A stretch of 64,000 nt of DNA from the NCBI GenBank assembly GCA_965153455.1, contig OZ234498.1, positions 17,484,001 through 17,548,000 on the forward strand. Reading direction: 5' to 3'. The notes beneath the pieces are model-generated. The model did not search any database. It was not told the DNA's origin and saw only the letters and a list, made by a program, of their open reading frames with translations. This document shows positions 35,839 through 46,975 of the stretch, one piece after another; the first letter of the stretch is position 1, and each line of letters starts with the position of its first letter. Made by a program: the position numbers and the translations under genes. The DNA comes from Sphagnum compactum. Its lineage: Eukaryota > Bryophyta > Sphagnopsida > Sphagnales.

Positions 35839-38460
35839 TTAATTATGGTGAGTGGAGTTTAGGGTAGACGCAGTGGGAGCTGCAGCTGTTCGTGGGCATT
35901 GATAGCATGGGGCAAATACACCGAACGTTTTGATTTCATGCTTGAAAGTTGTGATGCTTGCCCAGCCACCCCAACCAATGCCCATTACCACTGTCCAAAT
36001 GATGATGAATATGTTGATGAGGTAGATTGCTGCCCAGCTCAACATGAAGAAAGGGGGCCTCACAACAGCATTCTGCAGCCAGGGAAAGGATTGTCACTTC
36101 ATCAGCTTCAGTATCATTTTTTTGTGAGCCAAAACTGTGAAGTGGATTCTTCTCACAGAAAGAAAAAGTGGCAAATTTTCAAGGGGCCCAGTTTGATGAT
36201 GGTTTTTTCAAGAAGTGCTGCTTTTTACCTGCCATGCCTTGCTTGGCAGTGCGGAAAACACTCATGTGAGCAGCACAAGGAATGATGTACACTGTGAAAG
36301 TAACAAGCATGGCTCCAACCATTGAGTTGATGGGTCCAAAGAATGGGAATGCTATAGCAAAGAACCAGACAGGCAGAATCACAGGCATGCAGCAGACTGC
36401 ACAAAGAAGCATGTTTTTTGTAGTGTGGACACCAATAAGCTTCTCCCATACAAAGTAAAAGGGGTGTAACAGCAAATCCCACTGTGATGAACTGCAAACA
36501 ACAAACAATCCTATCACAGGCATTTTCCTTGTAAGGATGCGCATCACGGAGAAGGAAAAATCCCTTTTTTTTTAGCCTTGATAACCATCATTTGTCAGAT
36601 TTGCAGAAAACCATTTCAAGTTACCTGATGAATTAGCATGAGAACAACAGCAAGATCACGAGCACCGCTTCTGGGCAGCAAGGCTTGGGCATTTGCATTT
36701 GTCAAAAGCAGGTCTCCAAATGCCCAGTAGACAGCTATGGCAGAAGGTATTGTCAACATAAACACATATAGGGTGGCAAACACATAAACGTACTTGAACT
36801 TCACTGGTTTCCACATTACATGCATAATCTGTCTGCAAAAAGAATCCCATGCAACCAAGCATCACAATGCCACCACCACCACCACCACCACCCATTTATT
36901 TGTCAGAAACCCAATCACAAAAAAACTTCATATGACCAGAAAAATCACAGGTTGATTCATTCTTTTGATTCTTACATGCAACAGATGGCAAGTAGGCTAA
37001 CTATAAATCTATGTCATGTTTTAAGCAAATATTTGCATATTATTGTCATTTGCCAATTGATTATGAAGTTTAGAGTTTTGTGGACAGAGCAGCACCACTT
37101 CTTAGAAAGCTTGTAAGAGAGTGCAGCACAGCAAACTTACACAGTGACAGCATGACCTCTAAATTTGTAGAGAATATTAGTGGCACCAGTAAAGTATGGT
37201 ACTTTCACATTCAGAATCTATACCCAAACAACAAAGAACAAAGGCCAGGTGTAAACATTTTTCCATCTAAGTACTTTCAGTGGATACTCACATAAAGTTC
37301 TACACATTATTCTTTCTTTCAACACACAGATCAAATTGAGGTTCAAGCATGGCAAATTATACTAAAAAAACTCTTACTTAATTTGGTCCTTTAAAGTTCA
37401 AATGAGATTTTTTTTTTTACTTAGGTAGGTGGGTAGATAGAAAGTAGTAGCTACCTGTCCATGGACAAGCGCAGCAATCGTCATGTACCAAGCTGTGTAA
37501 GAAATCATGATAAGACCAAGAAAGACCAAAGTCAGTAATTGTGGAATGATGGAACCAGCACTGTCACCATGCAGCAAGCTCCAAAGATATATGTCCATTC
37601 TCTTTTGTCCAGGTTTAGGAAATATATTGCTGCAAATCTCTCTCATGAGCAAACCCCCCCCAAAAAAAACATCAAAACTATGTAACGTGATTTCATTTCA
37701 ATTGATCCATTTTCCATAGTTTTTGACATGGGATTATTGACTCAACGACACTTTGATTTGACTTGATACTGCAGATTTTTCTTCTTCCACAGATGAAGGA
37801 AGAGGGCAATTTTAGTTCACCTCAAAAATCACCACTGCCATCATCTGCTCCTGCTGCTGAAACAACCCAAAAAATTGGACAGACAGAGAGTTGGGTTTTC
37901 TGGTAGAATGTGCATTCAGCTCACCTGGCACATGCAATGAGCTGAATTACAGCACCAAAGAGGAGGAATGTGCAATTGAAGGTGAGATCTGCAGCTTTCC
38001 AGCAAGGACCGAGTAACCCATCCAAGACCTCGAACCACTGTAACAAACAAACTGAACAACATTCCAAATTACTGCAGAGAAAGAATGAGTTGCCACAATA
38101 TTCTCCAGATACACACACAACTGCCATCATGTTCCGATCTCTCTAGCTGCAATGTGACAGAAGCCAATCTGGTCCAAAAAAGTAGTATCACAACATCCTT
38201 GGCTGCTCAGAAACACGAGGAAGCAACTGCAACAACCAATGCTGCATCATGAGGGCGAGAGCTTCAGGTGGGAAGTGGACCATGGTTTAGTAGAAGAAGA
38301 ACAAAGAATGTTGTAATGTGAGAAACCTGGATGACATGATTCTTGAACAGCACAACTTCCCTTTGCTTGCGGGTGTGGTACTCGACATACAAGCTTGTGA
38401 TCATGTAGCAGGACCAGCATCCGAGCACACTGTAAAACAGTTGGAACACTATTCCAGATG
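35839..38460 (-). pseudogene. AUX1/LAX auxin influx carrier pseudogene, 5'-truncated
   Basis: Seven exon remnants on the minus strand: 38,460-38,327 (SGIVFQLFYSVLGCW to NHVIQ), 38,037-37,925 (WFEVLDGLLGPCWK to QLIACA), 37,629-37,455, 37,217-37,141 (VPYFTGATNILY), 36,832-36,625 (QIMHVMWKPVKFKYVYVFAT), 36,491-36,229 (FITVGFAVTP to TVYIIP) and 36,072-35,839 (RPPFFMLSWAAIYL to FAPCYQC and a stop). Their order and splice sites match plant AUX1/LAX proteins: proton-coupled amino-acid-permease-like plasma-membrane carriers with about 11 membrane segments. Lesions: a 2-bp loss near 37,624, TGA at 37,534-37,532 where the family has Arg, a 1-bp loss near 37,522, one extra T in the run at 36,457-36,460, an out-of-phase join before the last exon, and YKFRGHAVTV where YTFGGHAVTV is usual. 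Everything upstream of SGI is missing at a repeat boundary. Not functional. Confidence 0.93.
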
Positions 38461-41400
38461 TGTTTAACTCATTTCCAATTGAAAAGGCATGAAATGGTGT
38501 TTTTTCAAATTTGTGTTTTTTTTTCATCATTAAAAGGTTTTGAATATCTTCTCCATCAATTTGCATCCCATTTGGCTTCAATTGAATTGAATTGGAATTG
38601 AATTTAGTTGAATTGGAATCAATTTAAGCTCCATTCACTGTATTTGAATTCAATTTAGGAACTTGAATTCAATTTAGGAATTCAACCTAAATTCAAGTTG
38701 CATTGCAATGTTGTCCACACTTCAATTTCATATGAATATCGATTAGTGTCTTTCATTTCAAAACCATTAGGAATTGTTTTTTGCCTCGCAAGGATATTCA
38801 TCTTTTCTTTATTTTTTCAATGCTTTTAGTTTTGGTGCAAATAGGGAAGATTTATCGCATGTTACACATTGCATCATATCATTATTACCCTTAAATCAAA
38901 ATTCATTTATATCAAGGTTGTTTTAACATATCATAACATTGACATATGAAAATGTGTTGTTTAATTAGCCTTCATGTGGATATATGCTAGCATTGTTCAA
39001 AAGATTCTTCACAAAGGAGTAGATGTCAATGCAAAAAGTGAGAATAAAAAAACATTTTTGTATGTTGCATGTGAAAAGGAACCACATGATGAAATCATTT
39101 TCATACTATGCATGGTACTCAATCTCTTTTTTATTTTATTTTTTTGTTTCATAGACTATAAATAGTATAAATTTATGTGATTTCTTGCAATTATGTAAAT
39201 ATTGTGTGGGAGTTATATGCACAAAGGGTAAGAGGAAGCAAATGTGAAATCACATTATGAAGTTGATAATGATTCAATGAAAATGTGTTTCAAACACAAA
39301 ATAAGAATGAAGGTTGACGATAAAAATAAAAATTACTACATTGTGTAAAATTGTGTTTTTATCATGTAGAGTGTGATTTTTTATGGAGCATTTTTTGTCA
39401 TGAGTTTTCTATGTTTGGGCATGCACATATTTTTTCTTTTTCATTGTGATTTGCATTCATTCAAGTTGTTACACAAGTGATGTTCACCTCATTATGTGTG
39501 AATTATGTGAAAAGAATTGATTGAAATAATTAATGGACCACAAAAAAATAAATGTAATATTCTCCTCAATATATATATATTATTTTGGCTATTTTCTAAA
39601 AAATATGTGTTTTGATCATTTGCTTAAGTTTTGTGTATCTTATTGTTACTATATAGCACAAGCCATACATGATATCAACCCATTTATATCTTTACAAGCA
39701 TGTTTTAAATGACATAGGTATTCATCTTTTTAAAAAGAAGGAAAAACCCAAATATCTAAAATGTACATATTTGTCAAATTATTTAAAGAAGATGAAACAA
39801 AATATTTTTAAATTGATTAGATAATGATTAAAGTGATATATTTGTGAATAGTATTATCTTTGAAATTCACATTCAACATTTTCTTATTTCATAAAATCAA
39901 TCTTCAAAAAAAATTGACTAAATATTTATGAGTGTTTACAAAACATTATACATGCAAAATGTTATTTGATCATTGTTACAAGATTGCATACACATATGAC
40001 CTACTAGAAAAAAAAATCTTTTTTTATTTACATGATTTATTATACATGGATGTCATTTTACATTTACATTTTGTTTATTAATGTATTACCTTGGCATTTG
40101 TGACACTAAATTGAATTATATTATTTAAAAATTTACCTTTTTCAAAGAAAAACTTTTGTGAAGGGAAAATACATGGTCTTTTGGAATATTCCAAAACATT
40201 TTATTCTTAACATGAAAATTTTGAAATTCAATAATTATTCTACATACATGTGTTGAAAATTCTTTTATGCTACATTAATCAAAAGTGTTTAAGCAATTTT
40301 AAAGATATTATGAATCTATTAAATAATGTATGCTTTCTACATCCATGAATATGTTGTGTGGATTATAATTTTTTCTCAATATGTCATTAATTGAATTAAA
40401 TCCATAGGCGAATGAATGACTTGTTGCCATAGAAGTCTTACAATAAAAAAAAAGGAAAGCAAAAAAGGTGGCAAAAAAGGAAGAAGAAAAACAAATGATT
40501 ATGAGCAATACACCCATGTTTGCAAATTGGGTGCAAATTGTGATGGGCAAGACTTCAAAACCATAAAAGTTGATCATAACAAATTTTAGTTTTTTAAATT
40601 ATAAAAAAAAATTCATTTTTTATGTAGTTGAAACTGCTCAAATTGTGCTTCTTGATTTCAAATTCTACATTATTCAAAGATTTAAATTTTTTGATTAAAT
40701 CAATTGCGCATAAATCAGAAGTTTCTCAAACCTATTATCACTTTGTCTCACATCAAGGTTTTGAAAACCTTGAAATTCCTTTGTGCATATTGTTATTTAA
40801 TAGTGCAGGACTCATATTCAAATGCATTTGTGTTTCACCTTTTCATTCAACTACACTTTTAAATTTAATAGCTTATTAAATAATACATTATTTATGTTTT
40901 GAAAGATGAATACTAAATTATAATTAAAGTTTTTGACCTACCCATCATGATTGCAAATTGTTTTAAATGTCTTAAATTCAACATTTTGTTTCATATCAAA
41001 AAAAAAATGTCTTGGTGTATTTTAAACCATTAAACGACACTTTATATCCATACATTCTTTTATGGATTTGATAAATTGATTAATTTTCATAATGTTCATA
41101 ATCCTAACAAATGGTAACCCTAAATTTAACATGATAATAACTTTTGGTTTATATTGACCCAAAAAAAAAAAATCATTATCAAAAAAATTAAACTAAATTA
41201 TTTACTCATTTTTATAATTACTATTTTCTTATATTTTCAATCTAATGATGGTTTTAATCAAAATTAATATAAAAGTAATAAATTCACATTTTCTTATTTT
41301 AATAAAATATTAAAACATAACAAAATTAATTTTCAAATATATATATATATATATGGACTCCTTTTAATCACATTGAAAACATATTCATATCAAATGAAAT

Positions 41401-42520
41401 CTCCATTATAACATTTTATCAAAGTTAACAAGTTTAGATTGTTTTTGTTGATGTTATGTTTATGAAATGAATTAGACTTAATAAATTCATTATAAACATC
41501 AAATTTATTAATATTACTAAAAAATGGCATTTAACAATCTTTTAATATCACTTCCATACATGACTTCGGGGTGGACATTTTAATTTGCCTTTTATAACCA
41601 TCCTTTCCTTGAAATGAATAAATTTTTTTCACATTTCTAATTACTTTTTTTCCCAAATCAATAGTATATATCTCTCCCTTCAACTTTGGTCTACTTCTAA
41701 ATTAGTGTAAACTTGATTTGCCTAAGATTTCCAAAGTTGTTTGAATTTATAAATCACTATGATTGTTCTTAGACCAAGGTTTAGAAAGGAAGATAAGATG
41801 TGAACTTAACAAAAGTTTCCAAATTTAAATATCATTAATCAAAATTCAAATTAGTGCAATGTTTTGATTTAAGAATGACCTAAGTTTGGTTAATAACAAA
41901 AATAGACCCAAACAACACCAAGAATGACAAACGATGTGGAACATAAAAAACACAAGAATTCGAACAAAAACGACAAAACGATAACAATCAATAGCAAGGG
42001 TATCAAGAAAGAACACTCGAAACGTCAAGGACACTAAGTTGAACATGAATATTTTTTGGGCAATAGGGGGCACCAAGACATTGAAGGTTGAGAGCATTGG
42101 ATATGATGTTGGAGGACACCAAGAAATATATAAAAGATGTTGTGGGCACTAGTGTTGAAAATATTTTATATTTTATATGTATTGTTATACTAGGGATTGG
42201 TGGGAAGCATGGTAGGAAAAACATCGAGGGATGTTTGAAAAGACCAAAAAAATTGCTTTTAACAACGAAGGCCACCAAAAAAGACATCATTAGTGCTAAA
42301 AATGGTGATGTTTTAATAAGTGAAAATTAAATCTCATATTCTAGAATTAATGGAAGTGGAAATGATTTCATGAATAATCTAGATATGATCATGGATTTAC
42401 AATCTTTGATAATTAATGATCTTTTTTTAAAAACTTATTTAAATAAAATTTAACATGTTAATATTTTGACCTTGTGTCAATTGATTGTCACTATTAGTGC
42501 AAAGTATCGCAAAATCCACA
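38461..42520 (+). mobile_element. Dispersed repeat family, long copy C (about 4 kb)
   Basis: The left end TGTTTAACTCATTTCCAATT adjoins the broken AUX/LAX exon, and the right part (about 42,070-42,520) matches the right part of copy B. The interior is very AT-rich, with no intact open frame over 100 codons. It includes an ankyrin-like fragment at 38,995-39,115. No terminal inverted repeats, target-site duplication or known transposase can be read, so the class is open. That it is one insertion, and not two neighbouring ones, is inferred from copy B sharing both ends. Confidence 0.6.
38974..39165 (+). pseudogene. Ankyrin-repeat-like fragment
   Basis: The translation VQKILHKGVDVNAKSENKKT, followed by FLYVACEKEPHDEIIFIL, follows the ankyrin consensus: Leu-Leu-x-x-Gly-Ala-Asp-Val-Asn-Ala-Lys, Gly-x-Thr-Pro-Leu-His-x-Ala. 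It matches at most key positions but has lost the TPLH core (here TFLY). About 1.3 repeats remain and no neighbouring repeats are readable. It sits inside the long dispersed element, so it may be a captured host fragment. Confidence 0.55.
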
Positions 42521-43532
42521 TATAGATTGAAGGCAAGGTTTCAAGTTTGGCTTGAAGCATATATGAAAATAATCAAAATGTTTAGGAGTTTAACTTGTTC
42601 AATTTTTGTATGTCTATGTGTGTTGTATTACTTGGTGCTAACATATTTTTTTTCAAAAAAATTATGTGTCTTAATGTTGATTTTGTTTCGGAATTAGATA
42701 TTAGGGGACTTGAATATGCATGAGTGTTGCCTTGTGTATCAATGTGTGATTCTAGAACCTTGATATTTTTGGGAGAAAATGAACTCAATGAAGCATTATC
42801 ATGAAAAAATAATGTGATTTTTCACACAAAAAAGGTCGTGGCTCTTGACACATGTGTGAGATAAACTTTGTGATTTCATCCATTACAATATACAATATCT
42901 GATGTTTATTGTGGTATCTATTACATTGAAATTATAATTTGACATATCACATTTTGTTGAGATTTCTTTTTTATGTTGTAAACCCCAATAAGTTATTACA
43001 ATTGACTCTTGTTGAAGTAAAGCCATATGGGGAACAATTATACTAAAGATTTCTATTTTTGACAAAAAGGGTTTAGGGTTTACCTTAAACCAATGAGTTC
43101 ACCAATCTATAGGCCAAGTTCGTGGAAAACTAACCTAGCTCAAACCAAATGCAAATTGTTTTGGGGGCCGTCGACCAATGAATTCACCAATTTGGAAGCA
43201 AGTTTGTGGAAAAATAATCCAATTCAAAACAAAGGAAGAAAAAGGATGCAAACACAAGTGTTTTCAGTTGGTATAATGTTGTTTTATATACCCAATGGTG
43301 TATTTTTCCCTTTGTGAAATTGCTCACTTGACTACTATTCTAGAAAAAAATGTATATATAGAAGGTTGCATAGAAGACACTTTTAAAGACAATTCTAAAA
43401 ATAACTATATAATTTCCAAGTCTAATTACTTCACTTTTTTTCCTTAATAACTACCTCATTTGCTATTATCTTTCCTAATTACTACTTCCATCCTTATAAT
43501 TATCTCACTTTTTTTTTGCCCCACTCACCAAC
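42521..43532. other. AT-rich DNA with an 84-bp duplication
   Basis: CCAATGAGTTCACCAAT near 43,091 and CCAATGAATTCACCAAT near 43,174 begin two similar units of about 84 bp that continue with AAGTTCGTGGAAAA / AAGTTTGTGGAAAA. A GGGTTTAGGGTTT phrase precedes the first. Confidence 0.6.
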
Positions 43533-43990
43533 ATAGATATGAAAAATTAAATTAATATGGATCTTTTCATGTCCATGATATTTATATTAAATAAAATGAA
43601 ATTTAACAAGTGACATAAATAATGATGAATTATTGAAAACCATATGAAAGCATAATAGAAAAAAAGTGGATATAAAGTTCTATATAGATATGAAAAATTC
43701 AATTAATATGTGTTTTTTCATATCCATGATATTTATATTAATTCAAATTAAATTTAACAAGCGACATAAATAATGATGAATTATTGAAAACCATATGAAA
43801 GCATAATAGGAAAAAAGTGGATATAAAGTTCTACATAGATATGAAAAATTCAATTAATATGTGTTTTTTCATATCCATGATATTTATATTAATTCAAATT
43901 AAATTTGACAAGCGACATAAATAATGATGAATTATTGAAAAACCATATGAAAGCATAAGAGCAAAAAAAAAAAGTGGACATATAAGGTGC
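43533..43990. repeat. 152-bp tandem repeat, three units
   Basis: Units start with ATAGATATGAAAAATT near 43,535, 43,684 and 43,836. They share ATCCATGATATTTATATTAA, GCGACATAAATAATGATG, AACCATATGAAAGCATAA and AAAAGTGGATATAAAGTTCT. The last two units are nearly identical. Confidence 0.9.
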
Positions 43991-44032
43991 TATATTTCTT
44001 TGGCTTTGGGAGATGATGGACAATGAGAGATA

Positions 44033-44357
44033 GGCAAGGATATTGTGTTTAGATTCATTATAGAGTGTAGTAGCTTAAGGGATTTTGGCCCCTACTAGGT
44101 AATAATAATAGGTCTATTTTTATATGAGGAATTTTGAAAGATGATAATTTATTTTGGCTTGTGTTGAAACTTGAGATTAGTTACCGAGTTATATAATATC
44201 TCGAAGGATTTTTGGTTTCTTTTTTTAGAGGATTTTTTTTGGAAGATTAGGTATATATATATTTTTGCATGGTGGAATATTTGAGTTTTCCATAACTCTT
44301 CTTTTGCCTTTAAGATACTTTTTAAAATGTAAATGGCAAGGCCAGCAGAGTGTCACA
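44033..44357 (+). repeat. Left arm of a long inverted repeat
   Basis: About 325 bp whose reverse complement recurs at 48,769-49,098. Shared phrases: GCAAGGATATTGTGTT, TTAAGGGATTTTGGCC, TTGAAACTTGAGATTAGTTA and ATGTAAATGGCAAGGCCA. About 4.4 kb lies between the arms. Confidence 0.85.
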
Positions 44358-44550
44358 CATCCCCAAGAAAGTGTTGGGCCTGTTGTTCTTGTTGTTGTTG
44401 TTGTTTTGTAGTGTTTGGATTTTTAGGGTTTAAGGATTTAAACTCCAAAAACTCTGCCACACTCATGACCTCCACTTGGTGAGGGAGCATGCTCATCTGC
44501 CATCCCCAAAATTTGTAGTTGGGTTTTTTAAACCATCCTGCATGAGACAT
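44353..44550 (-). other. Open frame, speculative N-terminal exon of the broken AUX/LAX gene
   Basis: The minus-strand frame reads MLPHQVEVMSVAEFLEFKSL, then an Asn/Lys stretch and KQQQQQEQQ. LAX proteins often begin with a short acidic N-terminus of the kind VVAGNYLEME, which this resembles only weakly. Orientation and position (about 6 kb upstream of the AUX/LAX break, beyond the inserted element) would fit. No tryptophan-rich WHGGS motif follows, so the link is weak and this may be chance. Confidence 0.2.
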
Positions 44551-44792
44551 GCAAACCCTAATAAGACAAAAAAGAAAAAAGAAAAAAAAAGTTGTTGATC
44601 CTCAGAAAAACACACAATCTTTGTTTGAAAGGAAAAAAAAAAGCACTAGCCCTACTTCAAGGCAATAATTTACAGCCAAAATGAACCAGTTCCCACCAGT
44701 GCACTTACTTACCATGAAGGATGAATGGGTGGATAGATGGATGGTAAGTGTGATCAGGAAACAGTTTTCTGTTGGGTTCAAGTTGCCTGGCT

Positions 44793-45209
44793 AGCTAACC
44801 ATGGTAAGGTCACCCTGTCTTCACCCTGTCTTTGGGCCTGCTTTCTTTCACCCCTTATCCCCTCTCTCTCTTTCAGTGGTATCTGCAAAGTATGGAAAAT
44901 TTATTAAAAATCTCAGCAAGAAATGCTGAAATTCAGCATCTAATGCACAAGGTTCGAGACTCATTATATTAGTTGTACAAGTAGGAGCAGTGAAAATATA
45001 TGTAGCAGCAGCAGTGGAGGCGCTGAGGAAAAAGGAAAGGAAAGACAGTATGAAACTCAGTTTACCACCAAAATTTGCTGGAAAAAACTAGTCTGGGTCC
45101 ACGTTGTTATTTTCGTTTTGTAAAATTTTCATTCCCCGTTACCTGTTTGATGCCCTATTAGGCTGAAACTGACCGTTCTCGCCCCTTAATAGCGACTTTA
45201 CAGATAACT
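44793..45209 (-). mobile_element. MITE-like element with terminal inverted repeats, copy 2
   Basis: Reverse-complement copy of 1,251-1,619. The right end CTTTACAGATAACT is intact and the left end AGCTAACCATGGTAAGGTCA is a diverged form of the same terminus. Shared internal phrases include ACCACCAAAATTTGCTGG (ACCACCAAAATTGGTGG in copy 1), AAATGCTGAAATTCAGCAT and TTCGTTTTGTAAAATTT. It has about 35 extra bases near the left end. Confidence 0.75.
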
Positions 45210-46009
45210 CACTTTTTTTTACTTTTTTTCATTCAATTCGTTTTTTGGCAGAAGTATGCACACAAAGGGGAACCTTATTAACCAACAGAATGGAACAGGA
45301 GTGAAATGGCCACACCAAATCTAGCTAGACTGGCCTTACAAATCTAGGCATAGATTGTGGGTAGGACTACTACACCTACCACCCAACTCATTCATATCCC
45401 ATAGTACCTTTGGCAGCTTCAACACCACCAAAATTATATTATTTGTAAAAATTTCCAAATTTTTCAAAAAAAAAAAATTCAAAGAATTTTCATTTTTGTT
45501 GGCAAAGGACCCAAAAAAGAATCTTTTATAATATTCAAAAAAATTTAATAGGGAATCTTCAAATTTAACGAGTTTTCGATAAACATGTGTTGAAGCTAGA
45601 CTACTACCCTTGTACTACATAACATGATAACGTTACCAGGTGTATGTGCACGCACACACGCACCCACCCACCCACACACCGAGACAGTGATGGAGCTTTT
45701 GATATGGACTAGGTAACCACCAAGAGGCCACTCATCAAGTACCCGACATAACCAGTGTTCTTCACATCCATCACCTGTTTAGCAGGTGGATGCAGATCAC
45801 TTTTCATCCATACATTCTATATAGTAAAGGACGTCGTGGTCGTGAAGCTTCGGGATGAAATGAAGCTTTCCATCCATCCGTCCGTCATCCATCCCGTCAT
45901 CCGTCCCATCATCCATCCGAACAGAACAAATATATATTTAAAAAAGGGAAAAACCTAGAAAAAAAATAAAAACAGAAAAACACTTTAACAATTAGAAACT
46001 TTTTGTAAA
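45210..46009. other. Non-coding DNA with simple repeats
   Basis: An AC/CACC tract at about 45,650-45,680 and a CCATC/CCGTC tract at about 45,865-45,920. No gene supported. Confidence 0.5.
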
Positions 46010-46645
46010 CACTTAAACATGAAACAAAAAAGGGAAATACAGTAAAATAATCTTAAAAGAAAATTAAAAAATAGATGACAAAAAATAAGAAACAAAACAG
46101 AGAGCAAAAGAAAGAGAAAAAAAACCATACTTGAAAAAAAAATGAGGTTTGTCTTCTTTTTCCAAACTTCAAACCTGCATCTAATCAAACAAAAATAACA
46201 AAGTTTTTTTAATTATTTTTATTATAAAACATATTAGAAAAACTAGAATTGTTTTGGAAAAGAAAATAGAAACTAAATAAATAAATAAATGCATAAAAAT
46301 AAAAATAAATGAAGATAAACAAAATAAGAATAGAAAAAATTAAAACATGAAACAAACATAAACAAAAAAAAGTAAAAACACAAAAACTATAAAAAAGGAA
46401 TGAAAACAAATGAAACAAGGAAAGGGAAATACAGTAAAATCGTTTTAAGAGAAAAAAAATTACAAAAAAGAAGAAACTAAATAAAGAGTAGAAAATAAGA
46501 AAAAATAAAACTTATAATAATGAAGTAAAACCCTACTTGAAAAAGAATGAGGTGTGTCTTCTTTCTCCAAACTTCAAACTTGCATCCAAATAAACAAAAA
46601 TACAAAAGTGAAAAAGAAACACTTTATTTTTATTACACAAAATAA
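46010..46645. repeat. A-rich tandem duplication, period about 400 bp
   Basis: GGGAAATACAGTAAAAT occurs near 46,032 and 46,426, and TCTTCTTTTTCCAAACTTCA near 46,151 matches TCTTCTTTCTCCAAACTTCA near 46,557. Between these is A-rich filler of AAAAT and AAAC units that stays open on the minus strand by composition only. Confidence 0.8.
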
Positions 46646-46939
46646 TAATAAAAACAGAAAACACATAAAAATAAAAAATAAAAAAGATAAAAGTTTAAAA
46701 AAAAAACTAAAACATGAACCAAACATTGTTGAAATAAGACACCTGTGCATTAGGCACGGGGTTCAAACTAGTGAGATATAAGGTGGGTGTGTGTGTGTGT
46801 GTGGCTGCTGGGTGGATAAGAAGCATTTAGTTTTTTCCCTTGGATTCCAGTTCCCTAACTAACCACAATGGTTAACTCAGTGTTTTTTTCTTTTTATTAC
46901 TTACTTCTTAACAACCCATTACTTGTTATCTATGTACAA

Positions 46940-46975
46940 ATCAGTGTTGGGTGGTTCTTTGATTTTGTTATGGGT
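46940..46975. repeat. Short GGTTCTTTGA-family repeat
   Basis: CAGTGTTGGGTGGTTCTTTG is the inverse of the right side of the 23,332-23,460 copy (AAAGAACCACACAACATTG). Only the end of the element seems present. Confidence 0.4.

Noticed and set aside
36179-36547. Separate short membrane-protein gene
   Set aside because: It is the shifted frame of one AUX/LAX exon after a 1-bp insertion.
43533-43990. LTR of a retrotransposon
   Set aside because: Three adjacent direct copies without polymerase, primer-binding site or TG..CA ends; simple tandem duplication explains it.
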